From Burkholderiales bacterium (GTDB taxonomy: Bacteria; Pseudomonadota; Gammaproteobacteria; Burkholderiales; Burkholderiaceae_D), in the NCBI GenBank assembly GCA_016200895.1, contig JACQDX010000101.1:98797-162796 (forward strand): a stretch of DNA of 64,000 nucleotides, in the 5' to 3' direction. Made by a program: the position numbers and the translations under genes. The notes under the pieces were generated by a model, which saw nothing but the letters and a program-made list of their open reading frames with translations, was not told where the DNA came from and ran no database searches. This document shows positions 1-9,782 of this stretch, one piece after another. Position 1 is the stretch's first letter. Every line of letters starts with the position of its first letter.

Positions 1-2
1 CT

Positions 3-110
3 GATCATAGAAATATTTTGGAGGCGATTGCCTCTCATGATCCGGCAGCAGCACGCAAGGCGATGCGGGCGCATCTTGAACGGGTAACCAGGACCTTCTC
101 ACGCGGCTGA
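3..110 (+). CDS. GntR/FadR-family regulator, C-terminal fragment
   Basis: Only the last 35 codons are inside the window; the gene begins upstream. The reading frame starts at base 3 and ends in TGA at 108-110. The residues (D-H-x-N-I-L-E-A-I, then D-P-A-A-A-R-K-A-M-R-x-H-L) match the final helices of the FCD effector domain that closes FadR-type GntR regulators, and they resemble the same segment of the complete GntR gene at 14335-15108. Its position directly before the pectin genes suggests that it controls them, but this is inference. The DNA-binding domain cannot be seen. Confidence 0.7.
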   Translation, partial: DHRNILEAIASHDPAAARKAMRAHLERVTRTFSRG

Positions 111-224
111 ACATACATGCAGCGCAAAAGCAGCTCATAAGCAAATAAACAGATCAGTCAGAGAGCAAAGAAAACATTTGCGACTGTATCTGCAGTAATC
201 GGGTTCTATATTTTTTGACCGGCT

Positions 225-245
225 GCGACCCCGGTGGGGCTTTTT
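225..245 (+). terminator. possible weak terminator
   Basis: Four C's (229-232), a three-base loop and four G's (236-239) are followed by C and five T's. The stem is short, so this is a tentative end for the GntR transcript. It lies before the ribosome-binding site that starts the TonB receptor. Confidence 0.3.
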
Positions 246-356
246 GCGCCCATCTTCGTCGCAGTGGCACAGAGTACGCGAGGTGCTCCAACTAGTGCTC
301 CATGTCCAACGAGGCATGGACGCGAGAATTCTATGAAAACTGGAGGAGACCGCAAA

Positions 357-3050
357 ATGAAACACGATAAGAAATTCCAAAGACCTATGTTTGTATTGTC
401 ATCTATCGCATTGGCAGTATTGGTGGTAGTTAATCAGGCACAGGCACAAGAAATACAAAGAGTGGAAGTAACTGGTTCGTCCATCAAACGCCTGGCATCA
501 GAAGCGTCATTGCCAGTCACCATGGTGACTGGTGAAGAGCTGGAAAAACGTGGCATGACCACCCTGGCTGATTTGATGATGTCCTTGCCTGAGTCCAGTT
601 CACTGGCACCATCGAATGCCGGTTCCGGTACCAATATCAATCTGCGGGGTCTGGGTGTCAACCGCACTCTGGTATTACTGAATGGCCGCCGCCTCGCCAA
701 TGAAGCGATTGCAGATGGCTATGCCAATCTGGACGTAATTCCAATGAGCGCGATCGCCAGGGTAGAGATCCTGCGTGATGGCGCATCTTCAATTTATGGG
801 TCTGATGCTATCGGTGGCGTGGTCAACTTTATCACCAAGCGCACTGTCGTTGGCAATTCCGTATCTGCACAATATGTCAAACCACAAAAATCTGGTGGTG
901 GTGATGAACAGCGCGTCAGTGCCACTGTTGGTGTTGGCGACTTGCAAAAAGATGGCTGGAATTTGTACGGTACGGTAGATGCGCATAGACGTACCCGTTT
1001 GCTGGCTTCTGACCGCTCTGAACTGAGTACAACAGAAATGCTGACCAGCATAGGCCGTGCGCCTGCACTGGGTAGCGGCGGTTTTGCCATGCCTGCCAAC
1101 TTCACGACAGCGACCAATAAAACTGCTGCCAATCCTTACTATGCAACTGGTTGCCAAGGGCCATACAGCATACAAGGTGCAAAAAACACTTGTATCCTGA
1201 ACGCGGCTAACTATGGCACAGCATTGTATGGTAACGAACAGGTCACCTTCTATGCCAAGGGCACGAAGAAATTCAGTGACGACCATATCCTGACTATCGA
1301 TTACATGCGAGGTCAGGAACACATCCTCGGTACAAAAAACCCGACCACCAGCCTGACCGCAAACGGTATTGCTGCCTTGTTGCCATCTACCAGTAAATGG
1401 TATCCAGGTGGCACTGGCGGCGTACCTGCAGTCGCTGGCTTGAAAGGCGAGCCGCTGACAGTCACCTGGAGTGCGGCAGACTTGGCCGAAGCCACCACCA
1501 AGGACGTACAAGTCAATCAGCGCGTCAGCGTGAATGATGAAGGTCGTTTTGGTAACTGGGATTACAAGGCCGGCTTTGTCTACGGACACAGCCAGCGTGA
1601 TAACTATTACGAATCTGGCTACGTGAATGGTCCTGGTCTGTTGACTGGTCTTGCCAACGGCACACTGAATCCTTTCGGCTTGCAAGATGCTGCCGGTAAA
1701 GCCTACCTGGCAAGTATCTCGGTTGACGGCGCATTGAATCGCCATTCCATCAGTACCTTCACAGGCATAGACCTGACTGCTTCTACTGAGTTGACTACAC
1801 TCGCTGGCGGGCCATTGACGCTGGCGGTGGGCGCAGATATGCATAGAGATACAACAGAAGATACCAAGACCGATATTACGTCTCTGGTTACCTATGCAGC
1901 TTCTGGTCCTTCTCATGGTCAGGGCGCACGCAATGTTGCTGCGCTTTATGCCGAAATGGAAATTCCTGTCACCAAGGAATTAAATTTCAACCTGGCCGTA
2001 CGTGACGATCATTTCAGTGACTTTGGTAACACCATCAATCCCAAGGCCAGCTTCCGCTACCAGCCTATGAAGTCCCTGATGTTCCGTGGTTCTGCCAATA
2101 CCGGTTTCCGTGCACCGACACTGTTTGACCGTTATGGCTATCGCGTAGCAGGTGCGAACACCACGACTGCTGCGAAATGGGATGATCCAGTGCAATGCCC
2201 AGGCGGCACGCCTGGTGTAGCTGGTACCGGTAAGGCCTTGCCTGGACTGGTGGCGTCGGCAGTGTGTAATGTGGCTCTGCCACGTCAAACCGGTAGCAAC
2301 CCTGATCTGAAGCCAGAAACATCCAAGGGCTTTACTCTGGGCATCGCTGCTGAGCCAGTACAAAACCTGACGGTTTCTGCTGATTACTGGCATATAGAAA
2401 TGAAAGACATGCTGGCTAACTTGCCAGAACAAGTCTACTTCCTGAACCCGACCAAGTATGCTGACCTGTTTGTACGTAATGCCGATGGTTCCCTGGCTTA
2501 CATTAAAAACATCACGATGAATCTGGGTGGCCAAAAAGCTTCTGGTATCGACGTTGCCCTGGCCTATTCCATTCCTAAAACATCCCTGGGTAATTTCAAG
2601 TTTGAGTTGAATGGTACTTACCTGACACAATTCGACAACCAACTGGAAAAAGACAGTGCATACGTTTCCAACGTGGGCCGTTTTGGTGTGGCCAGCAATG
2701 GTACGACCAGCAGCTTGCCTATCATTACTTTCCGCTGGAAACATACACTGACCATGGCCTGGAATTCTGGTAACTGGAGTTCCCAACTGACGCAAAACTA
2801 TAACACTGGCTACCATGACCAGAATCTGATTGCGGCAGAATACTTCAGGGACATCGAGCCGTACCAGGTCTGGAATTTGACAGCAAGTTATCGTGGCTTC
2901 AAAAACCTGACTTTGTCAGCCGGTATTACCAACTTGCTGGATGCCAAACCACCTATCACCAATCATAGCGGTTATACCTACGGTTACCTGAGCAGTGCAG
3001 CCAGCCCTATCGGTCGCGCCTTCAATGCACGTATGACATATAACTTCTAA
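357..3050 (+). CDS. TonB-dependent outer-membrane receptor, probably for pectin oligomers
   Basis: About 897 residues. I place the start at ATG 357: GGAGGA at 342-347 is well spaced and the first residues then form a clean signal peptide (MKHDKKF, hydrophobic stretch, cleavage near AQA-QE). The frame stays open upstream to a GTG at 234 and has another ATG at 333. After the signal come a TonB-box-like RVEVTGS, a plug domain (VTGEELEKRG, then LRGLGVNRTLVLLNGRR and VEILRDGASSIYGSDAIGGVVNF), and a long beta-barrel ending in aromatic F (MTYNF). It should use TonB energy to bring a ligand across the outer membrane. The three pectin enzymes downstream make galacturonate oligomers the best guess for the ligand. 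The next gene starts 217 bp later, so co-transcription is possible but not certain. Confidence 0.9.
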   Translation: MKHDKKFQRPMFVLSSIALAVLVVVNQAQAQEIQRVEVTGSSIKRLASEASLPVTMVTGEELEKRGMTTLADLMMSLPESSSLAPSNAGSGTNINLRGLGVNRTLVLLNGRRLANEAIADGYANLDVIPMSAIARVEILRDGASSIYGSDAIGGVVNFITKRTVVGNSVSAQYVKPQKSGGGDEQRVSATVGVGDLQKDGWNLYGTVDAHRRTRLLASDRSELSTTEMLTSIGRAPALGSGGFAMPANFTTATNKTAANPYYATGCQGPYSIQGAKNTCILNAANYGTALYGNEQVTFYAKGTKKFSDDHILTIDYMRGQEHILGTKNPTTSLTANGIAALLPSTSKWYPGGTGGVPAVAGLKGEPLTVTWSAADLAEATTKDVQVNQRVSVNDEGRFGNWDYKAGFVYGHSQRDNYYESGYVNGPGLLTGLANGTLNPFGLQDAAGKAYLASISVDGALNRHSISTFTGIDLTASTELTTLAGGPLTLAVGADMHRDTTEDTKTDITSLVTYAASGPSHGQGARNVAALYAEMEIPVTKELNFNLAVRDDHFSDFGNTINPKASFRYQPMKSLMFRGSANTGFRAPTLFDRYGYRVAGANTTTAAKWDDPVQCPGGTPGVAGTGKALPGLVASAVCNVALPRQTGSNPDLKPETSKGFTLGIAAEPVQNLTVSADYWHIEMKDMLANLPEQVYFLNPTKYADLFVRNADGSLAYIKNITMNLGGQKASGIDVALAYSIPKTSLGNFKFELNGTYLTQFDNQLEKDSAYVSNVGRFGVASNGTTSSLPIITFRWKHTLTMAWNSGNWSSQLTQNYNTGYHDQNLIAAEYFRDIEPYQVWNLTASYRGFKNLTLSAGITNLLDAKPPITNHSGYTYGYLSSAASPIGRAFNARMTYNF

Positions 3051-3267
3051 GCGGCAAACCCCAGGTACGCTTGGGGGGGAGCAATAATGGAAAAAGCAAA
3101 TGTAAAAATGGTGATTTTCAGTTTGGTTCAAACTAGCCGGACTGCATACCCTGTTACTCATATTTACATTGCTGGAAAAACGAAATTGTTGACATAGTCG
3201 TTCCACAGAATCACAGGGTTTGCTTGCAGACCCTGTTTTTTTTGATAGCAAAGATACCGAAAATTCC

Positions 3268-4116
3268 ATGAAACCTATACTCCGCACTATCGCCATGACT
3301 GCGATCAGCGCATTAGTGTTGTGCGCCTGCAGCCAACCAAGACAGGCCGAATCCCAGGCTCCAGCTCTTGCCACAAAACCGACCCGTATCATACTCGTGG
3401 GTGACTCTACCATGGCACCGAAAAGTGGTTATGGTGATGCATTGTGCCAGCGCTTCAAGCCTGATGTGACATGCCTGAACCTGGCAAAAGGCGGGCGCAG
3501 TTCTGGCAGCTACCGCGCCGAAGGCTCATGGGAAGTAGTACAAAAATTAATGGCGAATAATGCGCAATTCAGCCAGACCCTGGTGCTGATACAGTTCGGG
3601 CACAATGACCAGCCCGGCAAGCCAGGGCGCTCCACCGATCTGGCGACAGAATTCCCCGTCAATATGGCAGGCTATGTTGATGACCTGCAGACAGCTGGAG
3701 CGCAAGCCGTGCTGGTGACGCCGCTGACCAGACGCAGCTTCAAAGGAACACAGTTACAAGATGATTTGCGGCCATGGGCAGAAGCCAGCATAAAAGTGGC
3801 AGCGAACAAACATGTGCCCATGATAGATTTGAATGCCATCAGTTACAACTCCGTACAAGCCATGGGACAGGCGGAAGCCGACACTCTGGCAATGGCACCA
3901 CCGCCTGCAGTTCAGGCAGTAAGCACACCAAGCACACCTGGTACCGCCGCAACAACTGATCTAGCCAAGACTGAAAGAGCAGGCGCTGCAAAATCAGCCT
4001 TTGACCGTACTCATCTGGGTAGTAAAGGCGCGACGCATTTCTCTGCCATGGTATTGAAAGAATTGCTGATGGTCGTTCCCTCCTTGCAAACACATCTCAA
4101 TGCAGAGAGCAGATAA
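3268..4116 (+). CDS. SGNH-hydrolase lipoprotein, rhamnogalacturonan/pectin acetylesterase-like (CE12)
   Basis: 282 residues from ATG 3268 (MKPILRTIA), chosen because a lipoprotein signal follows at once (ALVLCAC, lipobox Cys near residue 20). The frame is open upstream to 3220. The SGNH signature is present: GDSTM (nucleophile Ser), a conserved Gly in LAKGGRSSGS, GHNDQ (oxyanion Asn), and the late D-R-T-H-L catalytic Asp/His pair. The GDSTM start and RTHLGSKGA end are typical of family CE12, which removes acetyl groups from rhamnogalacturonan or homogalacturonan. A Pro/Ala/Thr-rich insert (PPPAVQAVSTPSTPGTAAT) lies just before the DxxH block. The stop codon overlaps the next ATG (TAATG at 4114-4118), so it should be translationally coupled to the fused pectinase. 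Confidence 0.85.
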   Translation: MKPILRTIAMTAISALVLCACSQPRQAESQAPALATKPTRIILVGDSTMAPKSGYGDALCQRFKPDVTCLNLAKGGRSSGSYRAEGSWEVVQKLMANNAQFSQTLVLIQFGHNDQPGKPGRSTDLATEFPVNMAGYVDDLQTAGAQAVLVTPLTRRSFKGTQLQDDLRPWAEASIKVAANKHVPMIDLNAISYNSVQAMGQAEADTLAMAPPPAVQAVSTPSTPGTAATTDLAKTERAGAAKSAFDRTHLGSKGATHFSAMVLKELLMVVPSLQTHLNAESR

Positions 4117-6824
4117 TGAGTAAGCAAAAGGATATGCCGGCAATTCGCCTGGCCGTTGCGATATCAGGTTTCATGTTTGCCAGCACCATATATGCGCAAG
4201 ACAGCCGCCAAGTAAAAGAACCGCAGATACCTGCAATCTGTAGTGTACTGGCGGCACAACTGGATAGTGGCAAGCAAGTTGCAACGGCAGGCCGGGCGCC
4301 TGATACCCAGACCTTGCAGGCGGCGATTGATGCCTGCCACCCCGGACAGGCGGTGCGCCTGCGCAGCCGTAATGGCAAGGATGCGTTTTTGTCCGGTGCA
4401 TTGCAATTGCGGAGTGGCGTCTCGCTATTGATAGATGCCGGCGTGACTCTGTATGCATCCACCCAGCCGCTGGACTACGACCGTGGTGCAGGTACATGTG
4501 GCACGAATGATGACAAGGGCAGAGGCTGTAAGCCCTTCATCACAGTTGAGCGTGCCAAAGGCAGCGGTATCTATGGCGAGGGTGTCATTGATGGTCAGGG
4601 TGGCGAGCGTATTGCGGGCAAAGAAGAAACATGGTGGCAGATTGCCCGACGCGCCCAGAAAGAAAACAATCGCCAGAATGTTCCAAGACTGATAGAAGTC
4701 ACGCAATCAAATGACTTCATTCTGCATAATATTACTTTACGAAATTCGCCGAATTTCCATGTCACTTTAAATCAGGTAGATGGCTTCACTGCCTGGGGCG
4801 TGCGCATCGATACACCTGCTAACGCACGAAATACTGATGGCATAGATCCGATTTCTTCACGCAATATCACCATCGCCAATAGTTACATCCGTACCGGTGA
4901 CGACAATGTTGCCATCAAGGCTGGCAATAATGGCCCTACCGAAAACATCTCCATACGCAATAGCCATTTCTATTCTGGTCACGGCATGTCCATAGGCAGT
5001 GAAACCAACGGTGGCGTCAGCAATGTGCTGGTTGAAAATCTGAGCATGGATGGCACGACTTCAGGCTTGCGCATCAAGAGCGATGTTTCACGCGGCGGCC
5101 TGGTGCAAAATATCAGCTATCGCAATGTATGCATACGCAATGTCAAAGCGCCTATCGATTTTGATACCCATTATGGAAAATCTGCCACCGGTAAGCTGAT
5201 ACCGCAATACCGCAATATCACTCTTGAACATGTGCAGTCACTAACGCCAGGCAAGATCATTCTGCAAGGCTATGATGCCGCACATCCCATAGAACTCAAC
5301 ATGAAAGATGTCAGCCTGGCAGATAAAAGTAACAGCCAGTTTGAACATGTACAATTGGCTGGAAGTGAAAAAATTATCTTCAATGTTGTGGCGGCCAATC
5401 CCCGGCAATGTGAGCAGGAATTTGCTGCGTATCCTGAATTGAATCTTAGTCGCAAACGTCCACAACTCGATGCGCAGACCGCCAAAGACTTTGCTTATGC
5501 CGAAGTACTGAAATATGCAGGCATGCCGGGCAAGGAGCAGGTCGCGCCCTGGGATCCATTGTCCGCCCCTATTGCAGCCGACCCGCAATTGGTACCTGAC
5601 TATATCGTTGATGCCAATGCTACGCCCGATGGCGTCAGGTTATTCAGACAAGTGCAGGCTGCAGTCAATCAGGCGGTCACCGATATAGACAAAGGCAAGG
5701 GGAACAAGCAGCGTATTCACGTCTTCATCAAACCTGGTACTTACCGTGAACTGGTGTATGTGCCTGATAGCACTATCCCCATCACCCTGTATGGTAGTGA
5801 CGCCGCTACTACCCGCATCAGTGCGAATCTCGATGCAGCAACGACTGGTAGCACTTATACCATGCAATTTTCTGCACAGTTTGTTGGCGTACATAGCGGC
5901 ATCGCAACCATGTACAACAGTCTCAAAGACAGGCCAGCACTGGGTACTTTTGGCACGGCTGTATTGTGGGTCAGGAGCCCCGGTTTCCAGGCAAAAAACC
6001 TGACTATAGAAAATGCCTACAACAAGGACAAGGGTAATGCCAGGGCAGATTGCCAGCCAGGTAATTGTCCGGATGAAAACGGTATCTATGCGCGCAGCCA
6101 GATGGTCCATCACCAGGCGCTTGCGGTCATGCTTGACGGTGCAGACAAGACGCATTTCGATGGCGTGCGCATGCTGGGGTTCCAAGATACTCTGTATATG
6201 AAGTCAGGCAAGGACGGCCAGACTGCCAGGAATTTTTTTCAGCGCTCCTACATAGAAGGAGATGTGGATTTTATTTTTGGTGATGCCACAGCCTTTTTTC
6301 TAGAGACCGAAATCAAGACCTTGGGTGACCGCAACTCGGCTTATGTAGGCGCACCGAGTACCAATGTGAAGACACGTTATGGTTTTGTGTTTGATCATTG
6401 CCGCTTCACACACGATGGCAGCAGTAATGCCCTGGCGGGAAAATTCAGCCTTGCCCGCCAGTGGTTCTCTAACGAGCGCTGCACGCCGTATGCGCCCGTG
6501 CCTGTTCCAGGATATGACTGCCAGATAGGTGAGGTGGATGTATTCAATTCTCCAACAGGGACTATCAGGAGACAGACACTGGAAACGGTGGGGAAGATGG
6601 TCGTCATGAATTCTGTCATCGGCGCGCATATCAATAAAAAGCAACCTTGGTCAGACTGGAACAAGAAGGGCACCTTGCCCTATCGCCCTGCGCAATTTTC
6701 CAGTAATGATTACTGGGAAAATTTACTGGCTGCAAAAATCGATCCGATAAAACAGATGGGATATGACGGACCTTTTTCACCTGTCCGTATCTTCCTGGCT
6801 GAATTTAATAATACTGAAGAGTGA
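4116..6824 (+). CDS. bifunctional polygalacturonase (GH28)-pectin methylesterase (CE8) fusion
   Basis: 902 residues with a signal peptide (cleavage near TIYAQ). The first half is a GH28 right-handed beta-helix with the full active-site set: N239-T-D241-G-I-D, G261-D262-D263-N, G288-H289-G and R319-I-K321. The second half, from about residue 495 (YIVDANATPDG), is a CE8 pectin methylesterase: PGTYRELVYVP, QALAV near 667, G688-F-Q-D691-T-L-Y and D716-V-D718-F-I-F-G, the catalytic aspartates being D691 and D718, with R781 in LARQWF where the family usually has LGRPW. The enzyme should demethylate homogalacturonan and then hydrolyse it in one exported polypeptide. Both halves have family-typical length, so this is a true fusion and not a truncated neighbour. 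There is no stop or ribosome-binding site between the halves. It overlaps the esterase stop by one base. Confidence 0.93.
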   Translation: MSKQKDMPAIRLAVAISGFMFASTIYAQDSRQVKEPQIPAICSVLAAQLDSGKQVATAGRAPDTQTLQAAIDACHPGQAVRLRSRNGKDAFLSGALQLRSGVSLLIDAGVTLYASTQPLDYDRGAGTCGTNDDKGRGCKPFITVERAKGSGIYGEGVIDGQGGERIAGKEETWWQIARRAQKENNRQNVPRLIEVTQSNDFILHNITLRNSPNFHVTLNQVDGFTAWGVRIDTPANARNTDGIDPISSRNITIANSYIRTGDDNVAIKAGNNGPTENISIRNSHFYSGHGMSIGSETNGGVSNVLVENLSMDGTTSGLRIKSDVSRGGLVQNISYRNVCIRNVKAPIDFDTHYGKSATGKLIPQYRNITLEHVQSLTPGKIILQGYDAAHPIELNMKDVSLADKSNSQFEHVQLAGSEKIIFNVVAANPRQCEQEFAAYPELNLSRKRPQLDAQTAKDFAYAEVLKYAGMPGKEQVAPWDPLSAPIAADPQLVPDYIVDANATPDGVRLFRQVQAAVNQAVTDIDKGKGNKQRIHVFIKPGTYRELVYVPDSTIPITLYGSDAATTRISANLDAATTGSTYTMQFSAQFVGVHSGIATMYNSLKDRPALGTFGTAVLWVRSPGFQAKNLTIENAYNKDKGNARADCQPGNCPDENGIYARSQMVHHQALAVMLDGADKTHFDGVRMLGFQDTLYMKSGKDGQTARNFFQRSYIEGDVDFIFGDATAFFLETEIKTLGDRNSAYVGAPSTNVKTRYGFVFDHCRFTHDGSSNALAGKFSLARQWFSNERCTPYAPVPVPGYDCQIGEVDVFNSPTGTIRRQTLETVGKMVVMNSVIGAHINKKQPWSDWNKKGTLPYRPAQFSSNDYWENLLAAKIDPIKQMGYDGPFSPVRIFLAEFNNTEE

Positions 6825-6857
6825 GCCTGTAGCTGGCAACAACATAAGAGAGACGAA

Positions 6858-8741
6858 ATGAAACAAGAAAAAAATACATTCGCGGGCCAGACGGCGCGCC
6901 GCAGCTTTATGAAAAAAATATCGTTTACTGGATTGTCTGCCACGGCTGGCAGCGCATTACCCATAGGCCAGGCGCTTGCTGCGACGATGATAGAAGACCC
7001 GTGGCAAAAAGCCCAGGACATCGTTGACCGTCTCTCCAAACCTTTGAAATTTCGCAGTGCTGATTATCGCATCAGCGATTTTGGTGCTGTCCCTTGTGAA
7101 CTGAAAAAAGTCAAATCCTGGATATCTTTTGAAGAGCAGGATAACTTGCCCACGCCGGTGGCAAATTCCAGGGATATTTATCCTGCCATTACCAAGGCCA
7201 TCAAGACTTGCCATGAAACCGGTGGTGGCCGTGTACTGGTTCCAGCCGGGAACTGGTATTGCGCTGGCCCCATTGTTTTATTGTCGAATGTGAATGTCCA
7301 TTTGCAAAAAGGGGCGCATATTTATTTCAGCAATAATCCTGAAGATTATGCCAAATATGGCAGCTTTGATTGCGGGCCTAATGGCAAGCTGGTGATTTCC
7401 CGCTGGCAGAGTAATGATTGCCTGAATTTTTCACCCATGGTGTATGCCTATGGCCAGGACAATATAGCCCTGACTGGCGACGACTGGAGCAGCATACTTG
7501 ATGGCCAGGGTGGCGTTCCCTTTGATGATAATGGTGATTGCTGGTGGACCTGGAAGGGCAAGCAAAAAACTATCAATTCAGTCGGGCAAAATACTACGCC
7601 CAATTACAAGCATGGCAAGCGCTCAGAAAATACCGCGAATGATTTGAATGCCGTTAGTCTGGAAAAAATCGCACCGCAACTGGAAGAAAAACAAAGACTG
7701 CGCATACAGGGCGATAATGACAAATGGCGCGCCGATTCTAATTACCTGCCATCCTTGTCTGAAGCTGGCGTACCTGTGGGTAAACGCATCTTTGGCATGG
7801 GGCATAATTTGCGTCCACCGATGATACAGTTCATCGGCTGCACAAATGTCTTGATGCAGGGTTATCAGGTGAATCATACGCCGTTCTGGCAGCACCATCC
7901 CGTGCACTGCCGCAATGTCGTTATCCGCAATGTCATGGCGAAAAGCCATGGCCCCAATAGTGATGGTTTTGATCCTGAAGCCTGTGATCATGTGCTGGTT
8001 GAATCCTGTACTTTCGATTCTGGCGATGATTGCATCGCCATCAAGGCGGGCAAGAATCTGGATACCCAGTTTGGTCCTTCACAAAATATCGTCATCCAGA
8101 ATTGCACCATGCAAAGTGGCCATGGCGCGGTGACACTTGGTAGTGAAATGGCGGGCGGCATACAGAATGTCTACGCACAAAATCTCTTGTTCGAAAATAT
8201 TAACTGGGCTACTAATCCCCTGAATACCGCAATACGCCTGAAGACGAATATGAACCGCGGCGGTTACCTGAAAAATTTCTTTGTACGTAATATCACGATA
8301 CCAAATGGTGTACAGACCAGCCCCTCGTTTTATACTTCCCTGCCTGGCTCACCGATACAGTCAAAAACAGTGGCCACCGCTGCCGGTGCCGTGATTACCT
8401 TTGATTGTGATTATGCGCCAGTCAGTGACAATGTCAGGACCAGGCCGCCGGTGGTGACGAATGTGCATATCTCGAATGTCAAAGTGGGTAATGTCACGAC
8501 AAAAAATGGCAAGTTCTCTTGTTTCCAGGCCATCGTTATTCTTGGCCCGGTAGCGTCGGATTATAACGGCGACGACAAGAACCCCATGATCTTCCCGGTC
8601 ACCAATGTGACCATCAGTGACTGTCAGTTTGGAACACCGGTGAATGCAGCCAATCCATTGTATCTGTATAACGTGCAGGGTCTGGAATTGAAAAATGTGC
8701 AGATAGGTGACAAGCTGCACAATAGCTTGCTCTCGGCATAA
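6858..8741 (+). CDS. GH28 polygalacturonase, Tat-type signal
   Basis: 627 residues. The N-terminus has a twin-arginine motif (ARRSFMKK) followed by a moderately hydrophobic stretch ending in GQALAA, so export through Tat is likely. GH28 motifs are intact: NSDGFD near residue 367, GDDCIAIK near 389, GHGAVTLGSE near 421 and RLKTN near 460. The protein is longer than simple endo-polygalacturonases, with extra sequence between residues about 60 and 300. This is common in exo-acting periplasmic GH28 enzymes, so an exo-polygalacturonase releasing mono- or digalacturonate is the best guess. It starts 33 bp after the fusion enzyme, with a GAGA-type ribosome-binding site (AGAGACGAA), and is probably in the same transcript. 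Confidence 0.9.
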   Translation: MKQEKNTFAGQTARRSFMKKISFTGLSATAGSALPIGQALAATMIEDPWQKAQDIVDRLSKPLKFRSADYRISDFGAVPCELKKVKSWISFEEQDNLPTPVANSRDIYPAITKAIKTCHETGGGRVLVPAGNWYCAGPIVLLSNVNVHLQKGAHIYFSNNPEDYAKYGSFDCGPNGKLVISRWQSNDCLNFSPMVYAYGQDNIALTGDDWSSILDGQGGVPFDDNGDCWWTWKGKQKTINSVGQNTTPNYKHGKRSENTANDLNAVSLEKIAPQLEEKQRLRIQGDNDKWRADSNYLPSLSEAGVPVGKRIFGMGHNLRPPMIQFIGCTNVLMQGYQVNHTPFWQHHPVHCRNVVIRNVMAKSHGPNSDGFDPEACDHVLVESCTFDSGDDCIAIKAGKNLDTQFGPSQNIVIQNCTMQSGHGAVTLGSEMAGGIQNVYAQNLLFENINWATNPLNTAIRLKTNMNRGGYLKNFFVRNITIPNGVQTSPSFYTSLPGSPIQSKTVATAAGAVITFDCDYAPVSDNVRTRPPVVTNVHISNVKVGNVTTKNGKFSCFQAIVILGPVASDYNGDDKNPMIFPVTNVTISDCQFGTPVNAANPLYLYNVQGLELKNVQIGDKLHNSLLSA

Positions 8742-8743
8742 AA

Positions 8744-8784
8744 CGGAAAAAAATGCGCATAAGAGAAAGGTTTCTCTTATGCGC
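8744..8784 (-). terminator. strong hairpin terminator for the lactonase gene, probably bidirectional
   Basis: GCGCATAAGAGAAA (8755-8768) and its exact complement (8771-8784) form a 14-bp stem. On the minus strand the stem is followed by a run of seven T's, so it ends transcription from the lactonase side. The stem also lies just after the GH28 stop codon and may stop plus-strand transcription. Confidence 0.85.
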
Positions 8785-8846
8785 TCAAGTACCGCTGCGC
8801 TTTCAGGTATTTCAGGTATTAATAGATTGAATGGATTGATGCAAAT

Positions 8847-9749
8847 TCAAATGGCAAATCTTGTTTCTGCGACTCCCGCCACCCCTGGTCTCACCAGCAC
8901 CAGGCTGCCTGCCCACTGATCATGTTCTGCCTTGCCAGCACCGATAGAGCTCACCAGCAGAGTACTCATATCCGGCCCACCAAAAGTACACATGGCGGGT
9001 TTGCTCATAGGCAGGGATATCGTCCTGTCGAGCTTGCCAGCAGGTGTGAAACGCAGCACACAGGCGCCATCATTACCGCATATCCAGTAACAGCCATCAA
9101 CATCCATGGCTGCGCCGTCAGGACGACCCGCCATGGGCTTCATGTCGGCAAAGACACGTTTGTTGTGTGGCATGCCTTCTTCTACATCGTAATCAAATGC
9201 CCAGATGGTCTGGCTGGCAGGATGAGAGTCGGACAAATACATGGTCTTGCCATCAGGTGACCAGGCCAGACCATTCTGGGTCAACAGATTACGGACGACA
9301 GGACCAGACAAACCTTGTGCTTGTGAATAACGATACAGATTGCCTACCGGCTTTGCTGCTGCCATGTCCATGAACATGGTGCCACTCCAGAAGCGCCCCT
9401 GACGGTCACAGCGACCGTCATTGAAGCGCATCCCGGTTCCCGACTCTGCCAGTTCTGCAGGTACTGCGAGACGGGTTTGCAAGGCACGCGGACCGTCACC
9501 CAGATGCAGGTTGAAAATGCCGCTCTCCATGCCAGCAATAAAATCATCATCTTGTTTCAGGGCGATACAGGCGACCATTTCTGTGGTCAGCCAGGAAGTC
9601 AGCTGACCATTACTGGCGTTCAGTTTCCAGATGGTTTTTGCCGGTATGTCGACCCAATACCAGGCCGCCTGCTCCGCATGCCATAAAGGGCTTTCCCCTA
9701 CGATGCAGTTGACTGCTGGTATCGATTCTATGTGAGAAAATTGAGTCAT
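8847..9749 (-). CDS. SMP-30/gluconolactonase-family sugar lactonase
   Basis: 300 residues, the usual length of this six-bladed propeller family. The metal-binding residues are visible: Glu in GESPLWH near residue 19, Asn in RFNDGRCD near 109, Asn in QNGLAWSPDG near 158 and Asp in YLSDSHP. Members hydrolyse aldonolactones. In the oxidative galacturonate route the galactaro- or glucaro-lactone made by uronate dehydrogenase is the expected substrate, which fits the ExuT, KGSADH and KdgD genes upstream on the same strand. No uronate dehydrogenase or galactarate dehydratase is seen in the window. A repeat element (9783-9969) lies between exuT and this gene, so it may need its own promoter. Its ribosome-binding site is weak. 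Confidence 0.85.
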   Translation of the reverse strand: MTQFSHIESIPAVNCIVGESPLWHAEQAAWYWVDIPAKTIWKLNASNGQLTSWLTTEMVACIALKQDDDFIAGMESGIFNLHLGDGPRALQTRLAVPAELAESGTGMRFNDGRCDRQGRFWSGTMFMDMAAAKPVGNLYRYSQAQGLSGPVVRNLLTQNGLAWSPDGKTMYLSDSHPASQTIWAFDYDVEEGMPHNKRVFADMKPMAGRPDGAAMDVDGCYWICGNDGACVLRFTPAGKLDRTISLPMSKPAMCTFGGPDMSTLLVSSIGAGKAEHDQWAGSLVLVRPGVAGVAETRFAI

Positions 9750-9782
9750 CTGGATAGCAACAAAAATTCAATTAATTTTGTG

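Noticed and set aside
234..356. N-terminal extension of the first TonB receptor
   Set aside because: GGAGGA and the signal peptide point to ATG 357; the extension has no export features.
789..1916. 375-codon open frame on the minus strand inside the TonB receptor gene
   Set aside because: It is antisense to a clear receptor, has no ribosome-binding site and reads as low-quality Cys/Gln/His-rich sequence; it is a by-product of codon use.
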